Below are positions 1-8,548 of a stretch of 22,003 nt of DNA, in pieces. The translations under genes were made by a program, and so were the position numbers. A model generated the notes under the pieces. That model saw only the letters and a list, made by a program, of their open reading frames with translations, searched no databases and was not told where the DNA came from. Origin of the DNA: an uncultured Clostridia bacterium (GTDB lineage: Bacteria > Bacillota_A > Clostridia > TANB77 > CAG-508); assembly GCA_947594095.1 (NCBI GenBank), contig CANQEA010000015.1, positions 1 to 22,003 of the forward strand. The letters run 5' to 3'. Each line of letters opens with the position of its first letter. The first letter of the stretch is position 1.

Positions 1-13
1 TACTTTCTTTCAT
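1..13 (-). CDS. Start of a gene downstream of the metal sensor (partial)
   Basis: Only the first four codons (M-K-E-S) are inside the window. An AGGAGG ribosome binding site at about 18-24 sits 6 bases before the ATG (13-11), and the ATG overlaps the TGA of the ArsR-type gene in an ATGA junction, the usual sign of translational coupling. By family habit, a gene coupled to a CadC-type sensor is often a heavy-metal P-type ATPase or another metal exporter. That identity is inference; nothing in four codons shows it. Confidence 0.55.
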
Positions 14-384
14 CTTGCTTCCTCCTTTTTATGCTCTATATGTTCAATTCCCAACTCAAATAAGCCTTTAACATGATTATCATCTAAAGTATAATAAACT
101 TCTTTCCCAGCCTTTCTAGACTTTACTATTCCACTTTTTCTTAAAGCAGATAACTGATGTGAAATAGAAGATTTAGTCATACTTAGTACATTTGCAATAT
201 CACATACGCACATTTCATTTTGATCAAGAGCAAAAAGTATTTTTGCCCTTGTTGTATCTCCTAATAACTTAAAAAACTCAGCTATTTCATAAAACAAATC
301 ATCTTTTGGCATTTTATTTAATGTATCATCTACAATTTCTTGATGTATAATGTTACAATCACATACAAATTCATTTTTTGACAT
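10..384 (-). CDS. ArsR/SmtB-family metal-sensing repressor, CadC-like
   Basis: This 124-residue protein is a winged-helix transcriptional repressor expected to leave DNA when it binds a thiophilic metal such as Cd, Pb or Zn. The ELCVCDIA-like signature appears as NEMCVCDIANVLSM, giving the CxC pair of the alpha-3 metal site. An N-terminal CDC motif matches the extra thiols of CadC-type sensors. The recognition helix SKSSISHQLSAL and wing KAGKEVYYTL follow. I chose the ATG at 384 because AGGAGGA precedes it; an upstream in-frame ATG at 429 lacks a ribosome binding site and lies inside the operator. The stop overlaps the start of the next gene. The family is clear; the metal is inferred. Confidence 0.9.
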   Translation of the reverse strand: MSKNEFVCDCNIIHQEIVDDTLNKMPKDDLFYEIAEFFKLLGDTTRAKILFALDQNEMCVCDIANVLSMTKSSISHQLSALRKSGIVKSRKAGKEVYYTLDDNHVKGLFELGIEHIEHKKEEAR

Positions 385-410
385 ATATAGTCCTCCTTTT
401 ATACAAAAAA

Positions 411-472
411 CAATTGAGTAAGCATTCAATTATTCTAATATTATTATAATTGAATACTTACTCAATTGTCAA
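411..472 (-). promoter_or_regulatory. Promoter and double inverted-repeat operator of the metal sensor
   Basis: On the minus strand a TTGACA (472-467), an 18-base spacer and TATAAT (448-443) form a strong sigma-A-type promoter. Two 22-base arms at 411-432 and 447-468 are inverted repeats of each other with one mismatch. Each arm also holds an ATTGAGTA...ATTCAAT half-palindrome like ArsR/SmtB operators. One arm covers the -35/spacer and the other the start-site region, so autorepression is the natural reading. Confidence 0.75.
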
Positions 473-489
473 TATAATTTTATAAAATT

Positions 490-1362
490 TTAAACTATAA
501 TATCTCTTTTTAAAGATTTTTGGTTACATATGCCTATTCCAATAAATTTATTTTCACAATAAATTTTATAAATTCCATCTTTTAAATCTTTAGTTAATTT
601 AACTCCATTTAGAAAATGTTTTAATTCTTTTGAGTTTAGTTGTATTGATTCATTATTTTCAAAAATAGATTCTATTGTAATTAAATGTTTTTGTATAAGT
701 TCTTTTTTATCATTGGAATTTTCTATTTCATCAATATTTATAGATTCTTCTATTTTAAAACTTCCTACTTCTATACGTTGTAATTCTTCCATATACCCTA
801 CTGTGCCTAAAAGCTTTGCAATATCTTCACATAAACTTCGAATATATGTACCTTTTGAGCAACTTACAGTAAATGCTATTTGATTTTTATCTTGAATTTT
901 ACTATCTAAATTTATAGAATATATCTCTATATCTCTTGGCTCTACATTAACCATTTCATTTTTTCTTGCATATTCATATAATTTCTTACCATTTACTTTA
1001 ATTGCAGAATACATTGGAGGGGTTTGTTTTTGTTTGCCTATCATTTTTTTTAGAGTATTTTCTATATCATTTTCGTTCCATATCTCATTAGGTACTTCTC
1101 TTTCTTCTATTACTTTCCCTTCTTTGTCTGCTGATTCTGTTTTTTTACCTAAGCTTAAAATAACTTTATACTTTTTATCATGATTAATTAAATATTTACA
1201 ACATAAAGTTCCTTTTCCAACTAAAAGTGGCAAAACGCCAGTAGCAAGTGGATCTAAAGTTCCAGTATGGCCTACTTTTTCTCCACTTGCTTTTTTTATT
1301 TTATATACTATATCATGTGATGTATAATTTTTAGGTTTATTAATAATAATTATTCCATCCAT
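490..1362 (-). CDS. truB: tRNA pseudouridine(55) synthase TruB
   Basis: TruB converts U55 to pseudouridine in the T-loop of tRNAs. The 290-residue protein has the normal family length. It begins with MDGIIIINKPKNYTSHDIV and carries the catalytic motif GHTGTLDPLATGVLP at residues 31-45, with Asp37 the expected nucleophile. The later KGTYIRSL segment is also typical of TruB. It is the last gene of the rimP-infB operon and starts 10 bases after the HEPN gene; its AAGGAAAAG ribosome binding site overlaps that gene's stop codon, which suggests coupled translation. No strong terminator is visible before the divergent-looking metal-sensor promoter at 443-472, only a weak AT palindrome. Confidence 0.97.
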   Translation of the reverse strand: MDGIIIINKPKNYTSHDIVYKIKKASGEKVGHTGTLDPLATGVLPLLVGKGTLCCKYLINHDKKYKVILSLGKKTESADKEGKVIEEREVPNEIWNENDIENTLKKMIGKQKQTPPMYSAIKVNGKKLYEYARKNEMVNVEPRDIEIYSINLDSKIQDKNQIAFTVSCSKGTYIRSLCEDIAKLLGTVGYMEELQRIEVGSFKIEESINIDEIENSNDKKELIQKHLITIESIFENNESIQLNSKELKHFLNGVKLTKDLKDGIYKIYCENKFIGIGICNQKSLKRDIIV

Positions 1363-1372
1363 TGTCTTTTCC

Positions 1373-1756
1373 TTAATTATTAAATTTTTCTTTTAATTGT
1401 TCCAATAATTTTAAATATGTACTTTTTATATCATCATAAATTTCTCTCGATGCTTCTTCATCATACAAATGTGAAAGAGAATTCCTTGCAAGCATCATAT
1501 TTATCCATTGCTCTCCTTCTTGTATTATACCTTGAGCATAAGCTGATTTTATAACTTCTCTTGGGCTTCCAGTTTTTTCAACAATTCCCATATACTCTAA
1601 ATAATCTTTTAATGTTTTCCAAGCTAATTCAAATGTGAATTCAAATCTATGTAATACACCATCAATAACAATTTGGGTTTCTTTTTCTTTTGTTGCTTCT
1701 TCTAATCTATATAAAGCCTTTAAATAGTCTTCTTTTCTTTCTTCAAATCTTTTCAT
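1373..1756 (-). CDS. HEPN-domain protein, HepT/HI0074-like toxin candidate
   Basis: A 127-residue, mostly helical protein of the HI0074 'nucleotidyltransferase substrate-binding' family. In characterised HepT/MntA pairs the HEPN partner is an RNase toxin with an Rx4-6H active site and is silenced when MntA adds AMP units to a tyrosine two residues after the histidine. Here R91-N-S-L-S-H96-L-Y98 matches the full Rx4HxY pattern, so both the catalytic pair and the modifiable tyrosine are present. It overlaps the upstream MNT gene by 4 bases (ATGA) and is followed 10 bases later by truB. The position inside an essential translation operon is unusual. RNase activity is inferred from the motif. Confidence 0.85.
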   Translation of the reverse strand: MKRFEERKEDYLKALYRLEEATKEKETQIVIDGVLHRFEFTFELAWKTLKDYLEYMGIVEKTGSPREVIKSAYAQGIIQEGEQWINMMLARNSLSHLYDEEASREIYDDIKSTYLKLLEQLKEKFNN

Positions 1757-2043
1757 TTTATATCAACTCCATCTCTTTTTATTGATTCTAAAAGTTCTCT
1801 TTTGGTTGTGTTTGTCACAAAAACTAAATCTATTTTATAGACAATGTCTAACAAATCAAAATCATTTTTAATATTAAACTCTTCTTGTTTTTCTATGTTC
1901 TCAAAAATTGCAATATCTATATCTGACACTTCTTTATAGTCTCCTCTTGCTCTTGAACCAAATATTTTGAATTGATACTTTGGATATTTATTTACTATTT
2001 TTTTTATTTTATTATATATCTCTTCATTTAATCCAAATTTCAT
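1753..2043 (-). CDS. Minimal nucleotidyltransferase (MNT), MntA-like antitoxin candidate
   Basis: A 96-residue pol-beta superfamily nucleotidyltransferase. It has the signature GSRARGDYKEVSDIDIAIF: G29-S30, exactly ten residues, then D41-x-D43, the GSx10DxD motif of MntA. A third acidic residue, D72 in KIDLVF, fits the metal triad. It is preceded by an AAGGTGAG ribosome binding site and lies 36 bases after nrnA. Its stop overlaps the ATG of the HEPN gene, the usual tight pairing of these modules. In known systems the MNT protein oligo-AMPylates and inactivates the HEPN toxin. All catalytic residues are intact, so it is probably active. Confidence 0.88.
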   Translation of the reverse strand: MKFGLNEEIYNKIKKIVNKYPKYQFKIFGSRARGDYKEVSDIDIAIFENIEKQEEFNIKNDFDLLDIVYKIDLVFVTNTTKRELLESIKRDGVDIK

Positions 2044-2079
2044 AACTTTCTCACCTTTTATTTATATTTTTAGTTATGA

Positions 2080-3027
2080 TTAATTTAATGCATTTTTAAT
2101 TTCTTTTAAAACTTTTTCTTTTACTTGTTCTACGCTTCCTTGTATTAAACATCCTGCTGCTTTTGGGTGTCCTCCACCGCCAAACATCATACATACATCT
2201 GATACATTTATTTTATTTCCTGAACGTAGAGAAACTTTATATGCATTTCCTTTTTGCCTAATAAAAATAGATACTTCAACTCCTTCTATTTCTCTTCCGA
2301 CTTCCACTAACCCTTCATGGTCTCCTGGCTCTGCATTTGTCTCTATTTCATCTTGTTCAGTTATATATGTAAAGGTAACTTTTCCATCTAAAAGCATTTC
2401 AAGTCTATTCATTGTTCTTTTCATTAACTCAAAATTTGCTTTTGTCTTTGTACACATTACCCTTTTATAAATATCTGGTACATCTACGCCATCTCTAATT
2501 AAATCAGCTGTAAATTCAAACGTTTCTGGAGTAATCCCTTTATGCCTAAATCCACCTGTATCTGTTATTATTCCTGTAAGCAAGCATGTTCCAAGTTCTT
2601 TTGATATTTCCATATCAAAATATTGTAACATTCCAACTAAAACCTCGCAACATGCTGGTGAAACAGGATTTACAAAATTAATATCTCCAAACATTTTGTT
2701 ACTTCCATGATGATCAATTACAATTGTCTTATTTGCATTTTCAAAATATTCTCTTCCAACAAGTCTTTTTATATCTGCACAGTCAACTGCAATTGCTAAA
2801 TCATAGTTTTTATTATCTGATTCTTTTTTTATTTTATCTGCATTTGGTAAAAATGAAAATAGTCTAGAGTATTCTGGAATTATTACATCTGATTTTTTAT
2901 CTAATTTTTCTAAAATAATTTTCATTGCTAAGCTACTACCTACAGCATCTCCATCTGGTGATTCATGTGTTAGTATAACAATTGAATTTGCATTTTTTAT
3001 TTCTTTTAAAATTTCATCTAAAGTCAT
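2080..3027 (-). CDS. nrnA: DHH-family phosphoesterase, oligoribonuclease/pAp phosphatase NrnA
   Basis: NrnA degrades nano-RNAs and dephosphorylates pAp; related DHH proteins cleave linear dinucleotides from cyclic-di-nucleotide turnover. The 315 residues have the standard layout: an N-terminal DHH domain with HESPDGDAVGS (D25, D27), D82, the DHH motif at 105-107 and D156, then a C-terminal DHHA1 domain ending in GGGGHPKAAG near residues 283-292. It follows rbfA by 21 bases and has a GAGAGGAG ribosome binding site. The rbfA-nrnA-truB order is conserved in Firmicutes; here the HEPN/MNT pair interrupts it. The family is secure; exact substrate preference is inferred. Confidence 0.93.
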   Translation of the reverse strand: MTLDEILKEIKNANSIVILTHESPDGDAVGSSLAMKIILEKLDKKSDVIIPEYSRLFSFLPNADKIKKESDNKNYDLAIAVDCADIKRLVGREYFENANKTIVIDHHGSNKMFGDINFVNPVSPACCEVLVGMLQYFDMEISKELGTCLLTGIITDTGGFRHKGITPETFEFTADLIRDGVDVPDIYKRVMCTKTKANFELMKRTMNRLEMLLDGKVTFTYITEQDEIETNAEPGDHEGLVEVGREIEGVEVSIFIRQKGNAYKVSLRSGNKINVSDVCMMFGGGGHPKAAGCLIQGSVEQVKEKVLKEIKNALN

Positions 3028-3048
3028 AAAAATCTCCTCTCATTGTAA

Positions 3049-3414
3049 TTATTTTTCAACATTTGGTGGTATTATTTTTTTTAATATTTCATCAATCTTA
3101 GTTCCATATTCTATTGAATCATCTAGTTCGAAAACTAATTCAGGGGTATTTCTTAAATTAATTCTTTTTGCAAGTTCTGTTCTAATAAATCCGCTTGATT
3201 TCTTTAAAGCAGATAGTGTTCCTGCTACACTTTTAGCATTTAAAATGCTTACATAAACTCTTGCATATTTTAAATCTTTTGTAACTTTAACTTTAGTTAC
3301 ACTGATTAATCCAGTTGCACTTGGATTTTTTAAATCATAATTGATGATATTACTAATTTCTTTTTTGTATTCTTCATCAATTCTTCCTTGCCTGTTATTA
3401 TTCTTATTTGGCAT
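3049..3414 (-). CDS. rbfA: 30S ribosome-binding factor RbfA
   Basis: RbfA is a small KH-like factor that helps the late maturation of the 30S subunit and 16S rRNA 5' end. The 121-residue protein has the family features: an N-terminal RIDEEYKKEISNIINYDLKNP helix, the VTKVKVTKDLKYARVYVSI strands, and the C-terminal LRNTPELVFELDDSIEYG segment. An AAGGAG ribosome binding site lies 7 bases before the ATG. It sits 15 bases after infB and 21 before nrnA in the operon, the normal Firmicute position. The first 13 residues (Asn/Arg-rich) are a short lineage extension. Confidence 0.95.
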   Translation of the reverse strand: MPNKNNNRQGRIDEEYKKEISNIINYDLKNPSATGLISVTKVKVTKDLKYARVYVSILNAKSVAGTLSALKKSSGFIRTELAKRINLRNTPELVFELDDSIEYGTKIDEILKKIIPPNVEK

Positions 3415-3429
3415 TATATTATTACTCCT

Positions 3430-6201
3430 TTATCTTTTTATTTCTTCCATGATATAAACTTCAATTATGTCTCCAACTTTAATGTCATTATAATCTTTAA
3501 TTTGAATACCACATTCAAATCCTTTAGTAACTTCTTTAACATCATCTTTAAATCTCTTCAAAGTAGCAAGTGTTCCTTCGTGAATTACAACATTTTCACG
3601 AATTACACGAACACCAGCATTTCTTTCTACTTTTCCATCTAGTACATAGCTTCCTGCAATTGTACCAACATTTGAAATTTTGAATGTTTCTCTAACTTCT
3701 ACATTACCAATTACTTTTTCTTCGAATTTAGGTTCTAACATTCCTTTCATTGCTGCTTCTACATCTTCAATTGCTTGGTAAATAACTGAATATTGTTTAA
3801 TTTCTACTTCTTCTTTTTCTGCTAATTCTTTTGCCATATTATCTGGTCTTACATTAAATGCTATTATAATTGCATTTGAAACTTTTGCAAGTGTGATATC
3901 TGATTGATTTACAGCACCTGTAGCAGCATGAATTACTTTTACTTTAACTTCTTCATTTACTAATTTTTCTAATGATTGTTTAACAGCTTCTACAGAACCT
4001 TGTACATCTGCTTTTACAATTAGATTTAGAACTTTTAGTTTTCCTTCTTCCATTTGAGTAAATAAATTGTCTAATGTAACTTTATTTACACTATTTATTG
4101 CTTTTTCTCTTTCTTGACGTTTTCTTCTTTCAATTAAATGTTTTGCCATTTTCTCATTTTTAACTTCATAGAATACATCTCCTGCTTGAGGTACATCTGT
4201 TAGACCCATTATTTCTACTGGTGTAGATGGGCCTGCAGCTTTAACACTTCTTCCTTTGTCATCCTTCATTGCTCTGATTCTACCAATTGAAGAACCAACA
4301 ACTATTGTATCTCCAACATCTAAAGTTCCTCTTTGAACAAGCATAGTTGCAATTGTACCTTTTGCTTTATCAAGTCTTGCTTCAATTACTGTTCCCTTTG
4401 CTTGTTTTTTAGGATTTGCTTTTAATTCTAGTACATCTGCTTCAAGTAATACCATCTCTAATAATTGATCAATATTTTGGTTTTTCTTTGCAGAGATATT
4501 GACAAATATAGTATCTCCTCCCCATTCTTCTGGTACTAGATCATAAGCCATTAATTCTTGTTTTACTTTATCAGGGTTTGCATCTGGTAAGTCTATTTTA
4601 TTTATTGCAACAATAATTGGAATACCTGCAGATTTAGCATGGTTTATTGCTTCTATTGTTTGTGGCATTACACCATCATTTGCAGCAACAACTAGTATTG
4701 CAATGTCTGTAATTTGCGCACCTCTGGCACGCATAGCAGTAAATGCTTCATGTCCTGGTGTATCTAAGAAAGTAATTTCTCTATCTTTAACTTTAACTTT
4801 ATAAGCACCTATTGCTTGTGTGATTCCACCTGCTTCTCCTTCAATTACATTTGTTTTACGAATCACATCTAATAGAGAAGTTTTTCCATGGTCTACGTGA
4901 CCCATAACAACGATTACTGGTGGTCTTTCTTTTAATTCTTCTTCCTTGTCCTCTGAATCATCAAATAAAATATCTTCTTCTGTAACAGTTTCTTTTTTAG
5001 TTGCATTAATCCCAAATTCTTGAGCAATTAAAAATGCTGTATCAAAGTCAATATCATTATTTATTGTAGCCATGATTCCATAACCAAGTAATTTTTTAAT
5101 AACATCTGCTGTTGTTTTCTTCATTTCTGCAGCTAAGTCTTTTACTGTAATAGTTTCTGGAATCTCAATATCTGTTAATTGGAATATTTTTTGTTTTGTT
5201 CTTTCACCTTGTTGTTTTCCTTTTTTCTTGTTTCTTCTACCACGTTCTGTTGTTAAATCATAATAGTCAAGCATTCCACCATCTTGTTCTTCAAACATAT
5301 GAGATAATTTATTTGTTTGTTTTAATGATTTTAATTTTCCTTCATCAAAACCACCTTCAAAATTATTTCTTCTATTTTTATTTTTCTTAGTTTTATTTTC
5401 ATCATACCTATTATTATTTCTTTGTTTGTCTTGCCCTCTATTATATTCTCTTACATTTTCCTTCTCAATATTCTCAACAGACATAATATTTTTAATATTT
5501 TTTTCTATGCTTTTTTCATCCATTGGTCTTCTATTGTTATTAAACCTATTGTTATTATTTCTGTTAAAGTTATTGTTTCTATTTTGATTAAAGTTAGCAT
5601 TGTTTTTATTATTTCCAGTATTATAATTTGAATTTCTATTATTTCTATTTTGGAATGAATCTTTATTAAAGTTTCTATCATTATTTTTATTCATATTGCT
5701 TTTTTCTTGAACAACTTCATTTTTTTCTACTTTAACTGTTTTTTTACTTTCTGTTACTTTAACATCTTGTTCTTTGTTTTGTTTATCTTCTGGTTTGCTA
5801 AGTCCAAACAATTCACTTACTGTCATTGGTTTACTAGTTTTGTTTCTATATACCAAATTGTAGTCTTTATTATTTTTTCTTTCAACAAATCCAATATTGT
5901 TTTTCTTTTCTTCTCTTTTTACTTCTTCTTGTTTTTTAACAGTTTCCTTTTGTTCAATAATTACTTCTCTTCTAATAATAACAGGAGCCTCTTTTTCTTC
6001 TTTCTTAGGCTTTTTTGCTTTTTCTTCCTTATTTTTTGCACCTTTTTCCAAAACTGCTTTTCTTATTTTTTCTGCATCATCGTCACTTACTCCGCTCATG
6101 TGACTAGTTGCATCAATTTTTAATTTTAATGCTATTTCTAATACTTCTTTACTGGTTAAGTTTAGTTCTTTTGATATTTCATGTATTTTTATCTTACCCA
6201 A
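3430..6201 (-). CDS. infB: Translation initiation factor IF-2
   Basis: IF-2 is the GTPase that brings initiator fMet-tRNA to the 30S subunit and promotes subunit joining. About 923 residues: an N-terminal IF2_N motif ([13 protein letters not shown]), a Lys/Glu-rich linker, a strongly Asn-rich stretch at about residues 169-228 (DNA 5518-5697), a second IF2_N domain, then the G domain with GHVDHGKTS (about 433), DTPGHEAF (about 480) and NKID (about 533), and C-terminal domains II-IV. I favour the TTG at 6201: it starts the protein at MGKIK and is well spaced from GGGGGTGA, whereas the ATG at 6207 is only two bases from the G-run. The start overlaps the end of ylxQ by 8 bases. Confidence 0.96.
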   Translation of the reverse strand: MGKIKIHEISKELNLTSKEVLEIALKLKIDATSHMSGVSDDDAEKIRKAVLEKGAKNKEEKAKKPKKEEKEAPVIIRREVIIEQKETVKKQEEVKREEKKNNIGFVERKNNKDYNLVYRNKTSKPMTVSELFGLSKPEDKQNKEQDVKVTESKKTVKVEKNEVVQEKSNMNKNNDRNFNKDSFQNRNNRNSNYNTGNNKNNANFNQNRNNNFNRNNNNRFNNNRRPMDEKSIEKNIKNIMSVENIEKENVREYNRGQDKQRNNNRYDENKTKKNKNRRNNFEGGFDEGKLKSLKQTNKLSHMFEEQDGGMLDYYDLTTERGRRNKKKGKQQGERTKQKIFQLTDIEIPETITVKDLAAEMKKTTADVIKKLLGYGIMATINNDIDFDTAFLIAQEFGINATKKETVTEEDILFDDSEDKEEELKERPPVIVVMGHVDHGKTSLLDVIRKTNVIEGEAGGITQAIGAYKVKVKDREITFLDTPGHEAFTAMRARGAQITDIAILVVAANDGVMPQTIEAINHAKSAGIPIIVAINKIDLPDANPDKVKQELMAYDLVPEEWGGDTIFVNISAKKNQNIDQLLEMVLLEADVLELKANPKKQAKGTVIEARLDKAKGTIATMLVQRGTLDVGDTIVVGSSIGRIRAMKDDKGRSVKAAGPSTPVEIMGLTDVPQAGDVFYEVKNEKMAKHLIERRKRQEREKAINSVNKVTLDNLFTQMEEGKLKVLNLIVKADVQGSVEAVKQSLEKLVNEEVKVKVIHAATGAVNQSDITLAKVSNAIIIAFNVRPDNMAKELAEKEEVEIKQYSVIYQAIEDVEAAMKGMLEPKFEEKVIGNVEVRETFKISNVGTIAGSYVLDGKVERNAGVRVIRENVVIHEGTLATLKRFKDDVKEVTKGFECGIQIKDYNDIKVGDIIEVYIMEEIKR

Positions 6202-6514
6202 TAACATCACCCCCAAATATTCTTTTTTGTATCTCACTTGCCAAATTTACATTTTTTATGCCTATGATTGCTTTATTTTTCTTTCCAATTGTTTTACTTA
6301 ATTCTTCTATTGTAGAAACAACTATTGTTGGAACTTTATATTTTTCTCCTAGTTCCTTAAATTTATCCTTAGTTCTATTTGATGCATCTTCTGCTAATAT
6401 AATTAATTTTACCTTTTTTTGTTTAATTTCATTTTCTACACTATCTGCTCCAAAAGCAATCCCTCCTGCTCTTGTTGCTAAACCTATTAAACCTAAAATA
6501 TTTTTATCTACCAA
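6194..6514 (-). CDS. ylxQ: L7Ae-family ribosomal protein YlxQ
   Basis: A 106-residue L7Ae/L30e-fold RNA-binding protein, expected to bind kink-turn RNA or the ribosome. The N-terminal [20 protein letters not shown] and the [16 protein letters not shown] core are typical. Translation appears to start at a TTG (6514), because AGAGGTG lies 6 bases upstream and no ATG fits; it overlaps ylxR by 11 bases and infB by 8. The position between ylxR and infB is the conserved nusA-ylxR-ylxQ-infB order of Firmicutes. Confidence 0.92.
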   Translation of the reverse strand: MVDKNILGLIGLATRAGGIAFGADSVENEIKQKKVKLIILAEDASNRTKDKFKELGEKYKVPTIVVSTIEELSKTIGKKNKAIIGIKNVNLASEIQKRIFGGDVIG

Positions 6515-6770
6515 GAATTACACCTCTTATTTTATCAAATACTTCTTCTGATACATCCATATCAAAAACTTTATTTAATTTTTTAGACCTTCTTAAGTTT
6601 TCTAAACAAATTACATTTTGACATACATAAGCCCCTCTACCTTCCATTTTGCCAGTTGGGTCGATATGTATTTCATCATCATTTTTGTTTTTAACAATTC
6701 TTAACATGTCTTTTTTATCTTTCTTTTTGTGACATCCCATACAAGTTCTTTGTGGCTCTTTTTTTGTCAT
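6504..6770 (-). CDS. rnpM: YlxR/RnpM family RNA-binding protein
   Basis: An 88-residue member of the YlxR family, recently renamed RnpM because the Bacillus protein binds and modulates RNase P. It has the hallmark RTCMGCHKKKDKKDMLRIV start, with C10 and C13, and the conserved DPTGKMEGRGAYVC segment that forms the positively charged surface. The ATG is preceded by AAAGGAGGAC. It overlaps ylxQ by 11 bases and follows nusA by 39 bases, in the normal operon position. The RNase P role is transferred from the family and not visible here. Confidence 0.93.
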   Translation of the reverse strand: MTKKEPQRTCMGCHKKKDKKDMLRIVKNKNDDEIHIDPTGKMEGRGAYVCQNVICLENLRRSKKLNKVFDMDVSEEVFDKIRGVILGR

Positions 6771-6809
6771 CTCTTTGTCCTCCTTTTATTGTATGTGTAG
6801 TTTTCGTTT

Positions 6810-7943
6810 TTATTCAGCATCTTCTGTAACTTCTGTTTCTTCTGCATCACTATTTTCAGCTTCTTCTTGTTTTTTCATTAACAATTCTCTAAATTGTGTT
6901 TCAGATTTGATATCAATTTTCCAATTTGTAAGCCTTGCAGCAAGCCTTGCATTTTGACCCGCCTTTCCAATTGCTAAAGATAATTGGTCATCTGGAACTA
7001 TTACTTGTGCAAACTTATCTTCTTCGTTTATATCTACTGCTAGAATTTGTGCTGGAAGTAAACTTGATGCTATGTATATACTTGGATCTTCATTCCATTC
7101 TATAACATCAATTTTTTCTCCATTTAATTCATTTATAACATTTTGAATTCTAACACCTTTTTGTCCTACACAAGAACCTACTGGGTCTATATTTGGATCT
7201 GGTGAATATACTGCAACTTTACTTCTATTTCCAGGATCACGTGATACACTCTTTATTTCAATAACACCTTCATATATTTCTGGGATTTCAAATTCTAGTA
7301 ATTTTCTTACAAAGTCTGGATGACTTCTTGAAACAATTACTTGTGGTGCTCCTTTTGCTCCCTTTTCAACATCTACAACATATGCTTTTATTTTATCATT
7401 TACTTTATAATGTTCTGTTGGTATTTGTTCTTTAGATGGCATAATACCTTCAAGTTTACCTAAATCCATTATAACAATATTGTGATCTGCTTTTTGAATA
7501 AGCCCTGATACAATTTCACCTTTTCTATCGTTAAATTCTGTGTATATTATTTCTCTTTCAACTTCTCTTAGCTTTTGAATAATAACTTGTTTTGCAGTCT
7601 GGGCAGCAATTCTACCAAAATCTCTTGGTACAATTTCAACATCTGCTACATCTCCTGCATCTAGTTGTTTATTTATTTTTTGTGCTTCTTTTAAATTTAT
7701 TTGAGTATCTGGATTTGTAACCCTTTTTACTACATTTTTTTGTGCATATACATGTGTTGCCCCTGTTTTTTCATCCATAACAACCTTTACATTTTCTAGG
7801 GAATCAAAGTTTCTTTTATAAGCTGTAACTAAAGCTGTTTCTATTGATTCTAATAAATACTCCTTTTTTATTCCTTTTTCTTTTTCTAATTGCTCTAATG
7901 CTAAAATCAACTCCTTATTATCTATAGCTTCTGTTTTTTTCAT
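6810..7943 (-). CDS. nusA: Transcription termination/antitermination factor NusA
   Basis: NusA binds RNA polymerase and nascent RNA and controls pausing, termination and antitermination. The 377-residue product has the Firmicute layout without the C-terminal AR repeats: N-terminal polymerase-binding domain (KELILALEQLEKEKGI), S1 domain (KGEIVSGLIQ...), and two KH domains (DPVGSCVGQKGVRIQNVINE and LAIGKAGQNARLAARLT), ending in a short acidic tail. I chose the ATG at 7943, which gives an N-terminus like known NusA; its ribosome binding site is weak. GTG 7955 and TTG 7979 are alternatives, the last overlapping rimP. It follows rimP in the same transcript. Confidence 0.95.
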   Translation of the reverse strand: MKKTEAIDNKELILALEQLEKEKGIKKEYLLESIETALVTAYKRNFDSLENVKVVMDEKTGATHVYAQKNVVKRVTNPDTQINLKEAQKINKQLDAGDVADVEIVPRDFGRIAAQTAKQVIIQKLREVEREIIYTEFNDRKGEIVSGLIQKADHNIVIMDLGKLEGIMPSKEQIPTEHYKVNDKIKAYVVDVEKGAKGAPQVIVSRSHPDFVRKLLEFEIPEIYEGVIEIKSVSRDPGNRSKVAVYSPDPNIDPVGSCVGQKGVRIQNVINELNGEKIDVIEWNEDPSIYIASSLLPAQILAVDINEEDKFAQVIVPDDQLSLAIGKAGQNARLAARLTNWKIDIKSETQFRELLMKKQEEAENSDAEETEVTEDAE

Positions 7944-7972
7944 TTTTCCAATCACGTTCCTTTCTTTCTTTT

Positions 7973-8419
7973 TTACCAATTGTATATGGTTCTAATTTGT
8001 GCAATATTTTTTCTTTCTATTGGTGTATTTTCAATAAAAATTTCATTTTCATTATAACCTGTTAAATTGCCATTATATTCTTTTTGTCCATTTTCATCTT
8101 TTTTAAATAGTTTTACATTTACTTGCTTTCCAATATTTTGTTCTAAATGTTTATCTTTTCTAAGAACTCTTTCAATTCCTGGTGAAGATACCTCTAAGAA
8201 GTATTGTTCTTTGATATAATCTGCTTTGTCCAACATATCTGTAATTTCATTGTTTACTTTCTCACAGTCATTTAAGTCAATTCCTTTTTCGTTATCAATG
8301 AAAATGCGAAGAAAGTAGTTCTTTCCTTCTTTTGCATATTCTACATCATATAAGTCATAACCTATTTCTTCAATTTTGCTTTTTAGTAGACTTTCTACCT
8401 TTTCTTCTATATTTGCCAT
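7973..8419 (-). CDS. rimP: Ribosome maturation factor RimP
   Basis: RimP assists assembly of the 30S subunit, helping uS12 and neighbours bind. The 148-residue protein is of family length. It has the N-terminal EEKVESLLKSKIEEIGYDLYDVEYAKEG, the FIDNEKGIDLNDCEKVNNEITDMLD motif and the EVSSPGIERVLR signature, followed by the small SH3-like C-terminal domain. GGGGG lies 6 bases before the ATG. It is the first gene of the operon that runs to truB, behind a promoter at 8492-8520 and a leader with a strong hairpin. Confidence 0.95.
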   Translation of the reverse strand: MANIEEKVESLLKSKIEEIGYDLYDVEYAKEGKNYFLRIFIDNEKGIDLNDCEKVNNEITDMLDKADYIKEQYFLEVSSPGIERVLRKDKHLEQNIGKQVNVKLFKKDENGQKEYNGNLTGYNENEIFIENTPIERKNIAQIRTIYNW

Positions 8420-8439
8420 TTATGCCCCCTTTTACTAGT

Positions 8440-8466
8440 TAAGAGTGGGAACTTTTCCCACTCTTA
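8440..8466 (-). promoter_or_regulatory. Leader hairpin upstream of rimP
   Basis: A perfect 12-base inverted repeat (8440-8451 with 8455-8466) with a 3-base loop lies in the predicted rimP leader, about 20 bases downstream of the likely start site. No U-tract follows on the minus strand (next bases are AACTAGTAAAAGG), so it is not a standard terminator. A TAGTTAA/TTAACTA pair (8436-8442, 8471-8477) could extend or compete with it. A role in RNA stability or operon control is inferred. Confidence 0.6.
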
Positions 8467-8491
8467 AGCCTTAACTATATAATTCTTATAT

Positions 8492-8520
8492 ATTATACCC
8501 ACTTTTTTCCAAAAAATCAA
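8492..8520 (-). promoter_or_regulatory. Promoter of the rimP-truB operon
   Basis: TTGATT (8520-8515), a 17-base spacer and TATAAT (8497-8492) on the minus strand form a good sigma-A-type promoter about 70 bases upstream of rimP. The -35 element lies inside the 3' arm of the folD terminator stem. Confidence 0.65.
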
Positions 8521-8540
8521 GTGTTTTTGTTGATTTTTTT
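8511..8540 (-). terminator. Terminator of metG-folD
   Basis: Just downstream of folD, AAAAAATCAA (minus, 8539-8530) pairs with TTGATTTTTT (8520-8511) across a 9-base loop. The stem is AT-rich, and its own 3' arm supplies the U-run. It is a plausible but weak intrinsic terminator and overlaps the next promoter. Confidence 0.5.
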
Positions 8541-8548
8541 TAAAATTA

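Noticed and set aside
5707..6123. Long open frame on the plus strand opposite infB, rich in Phe/Ser/Leu
   Set aside because: It is the antisense of the Lys/Glu-rich IF-2 linker. It has no ribosome binding site, and its composition is that of a shadow frame.
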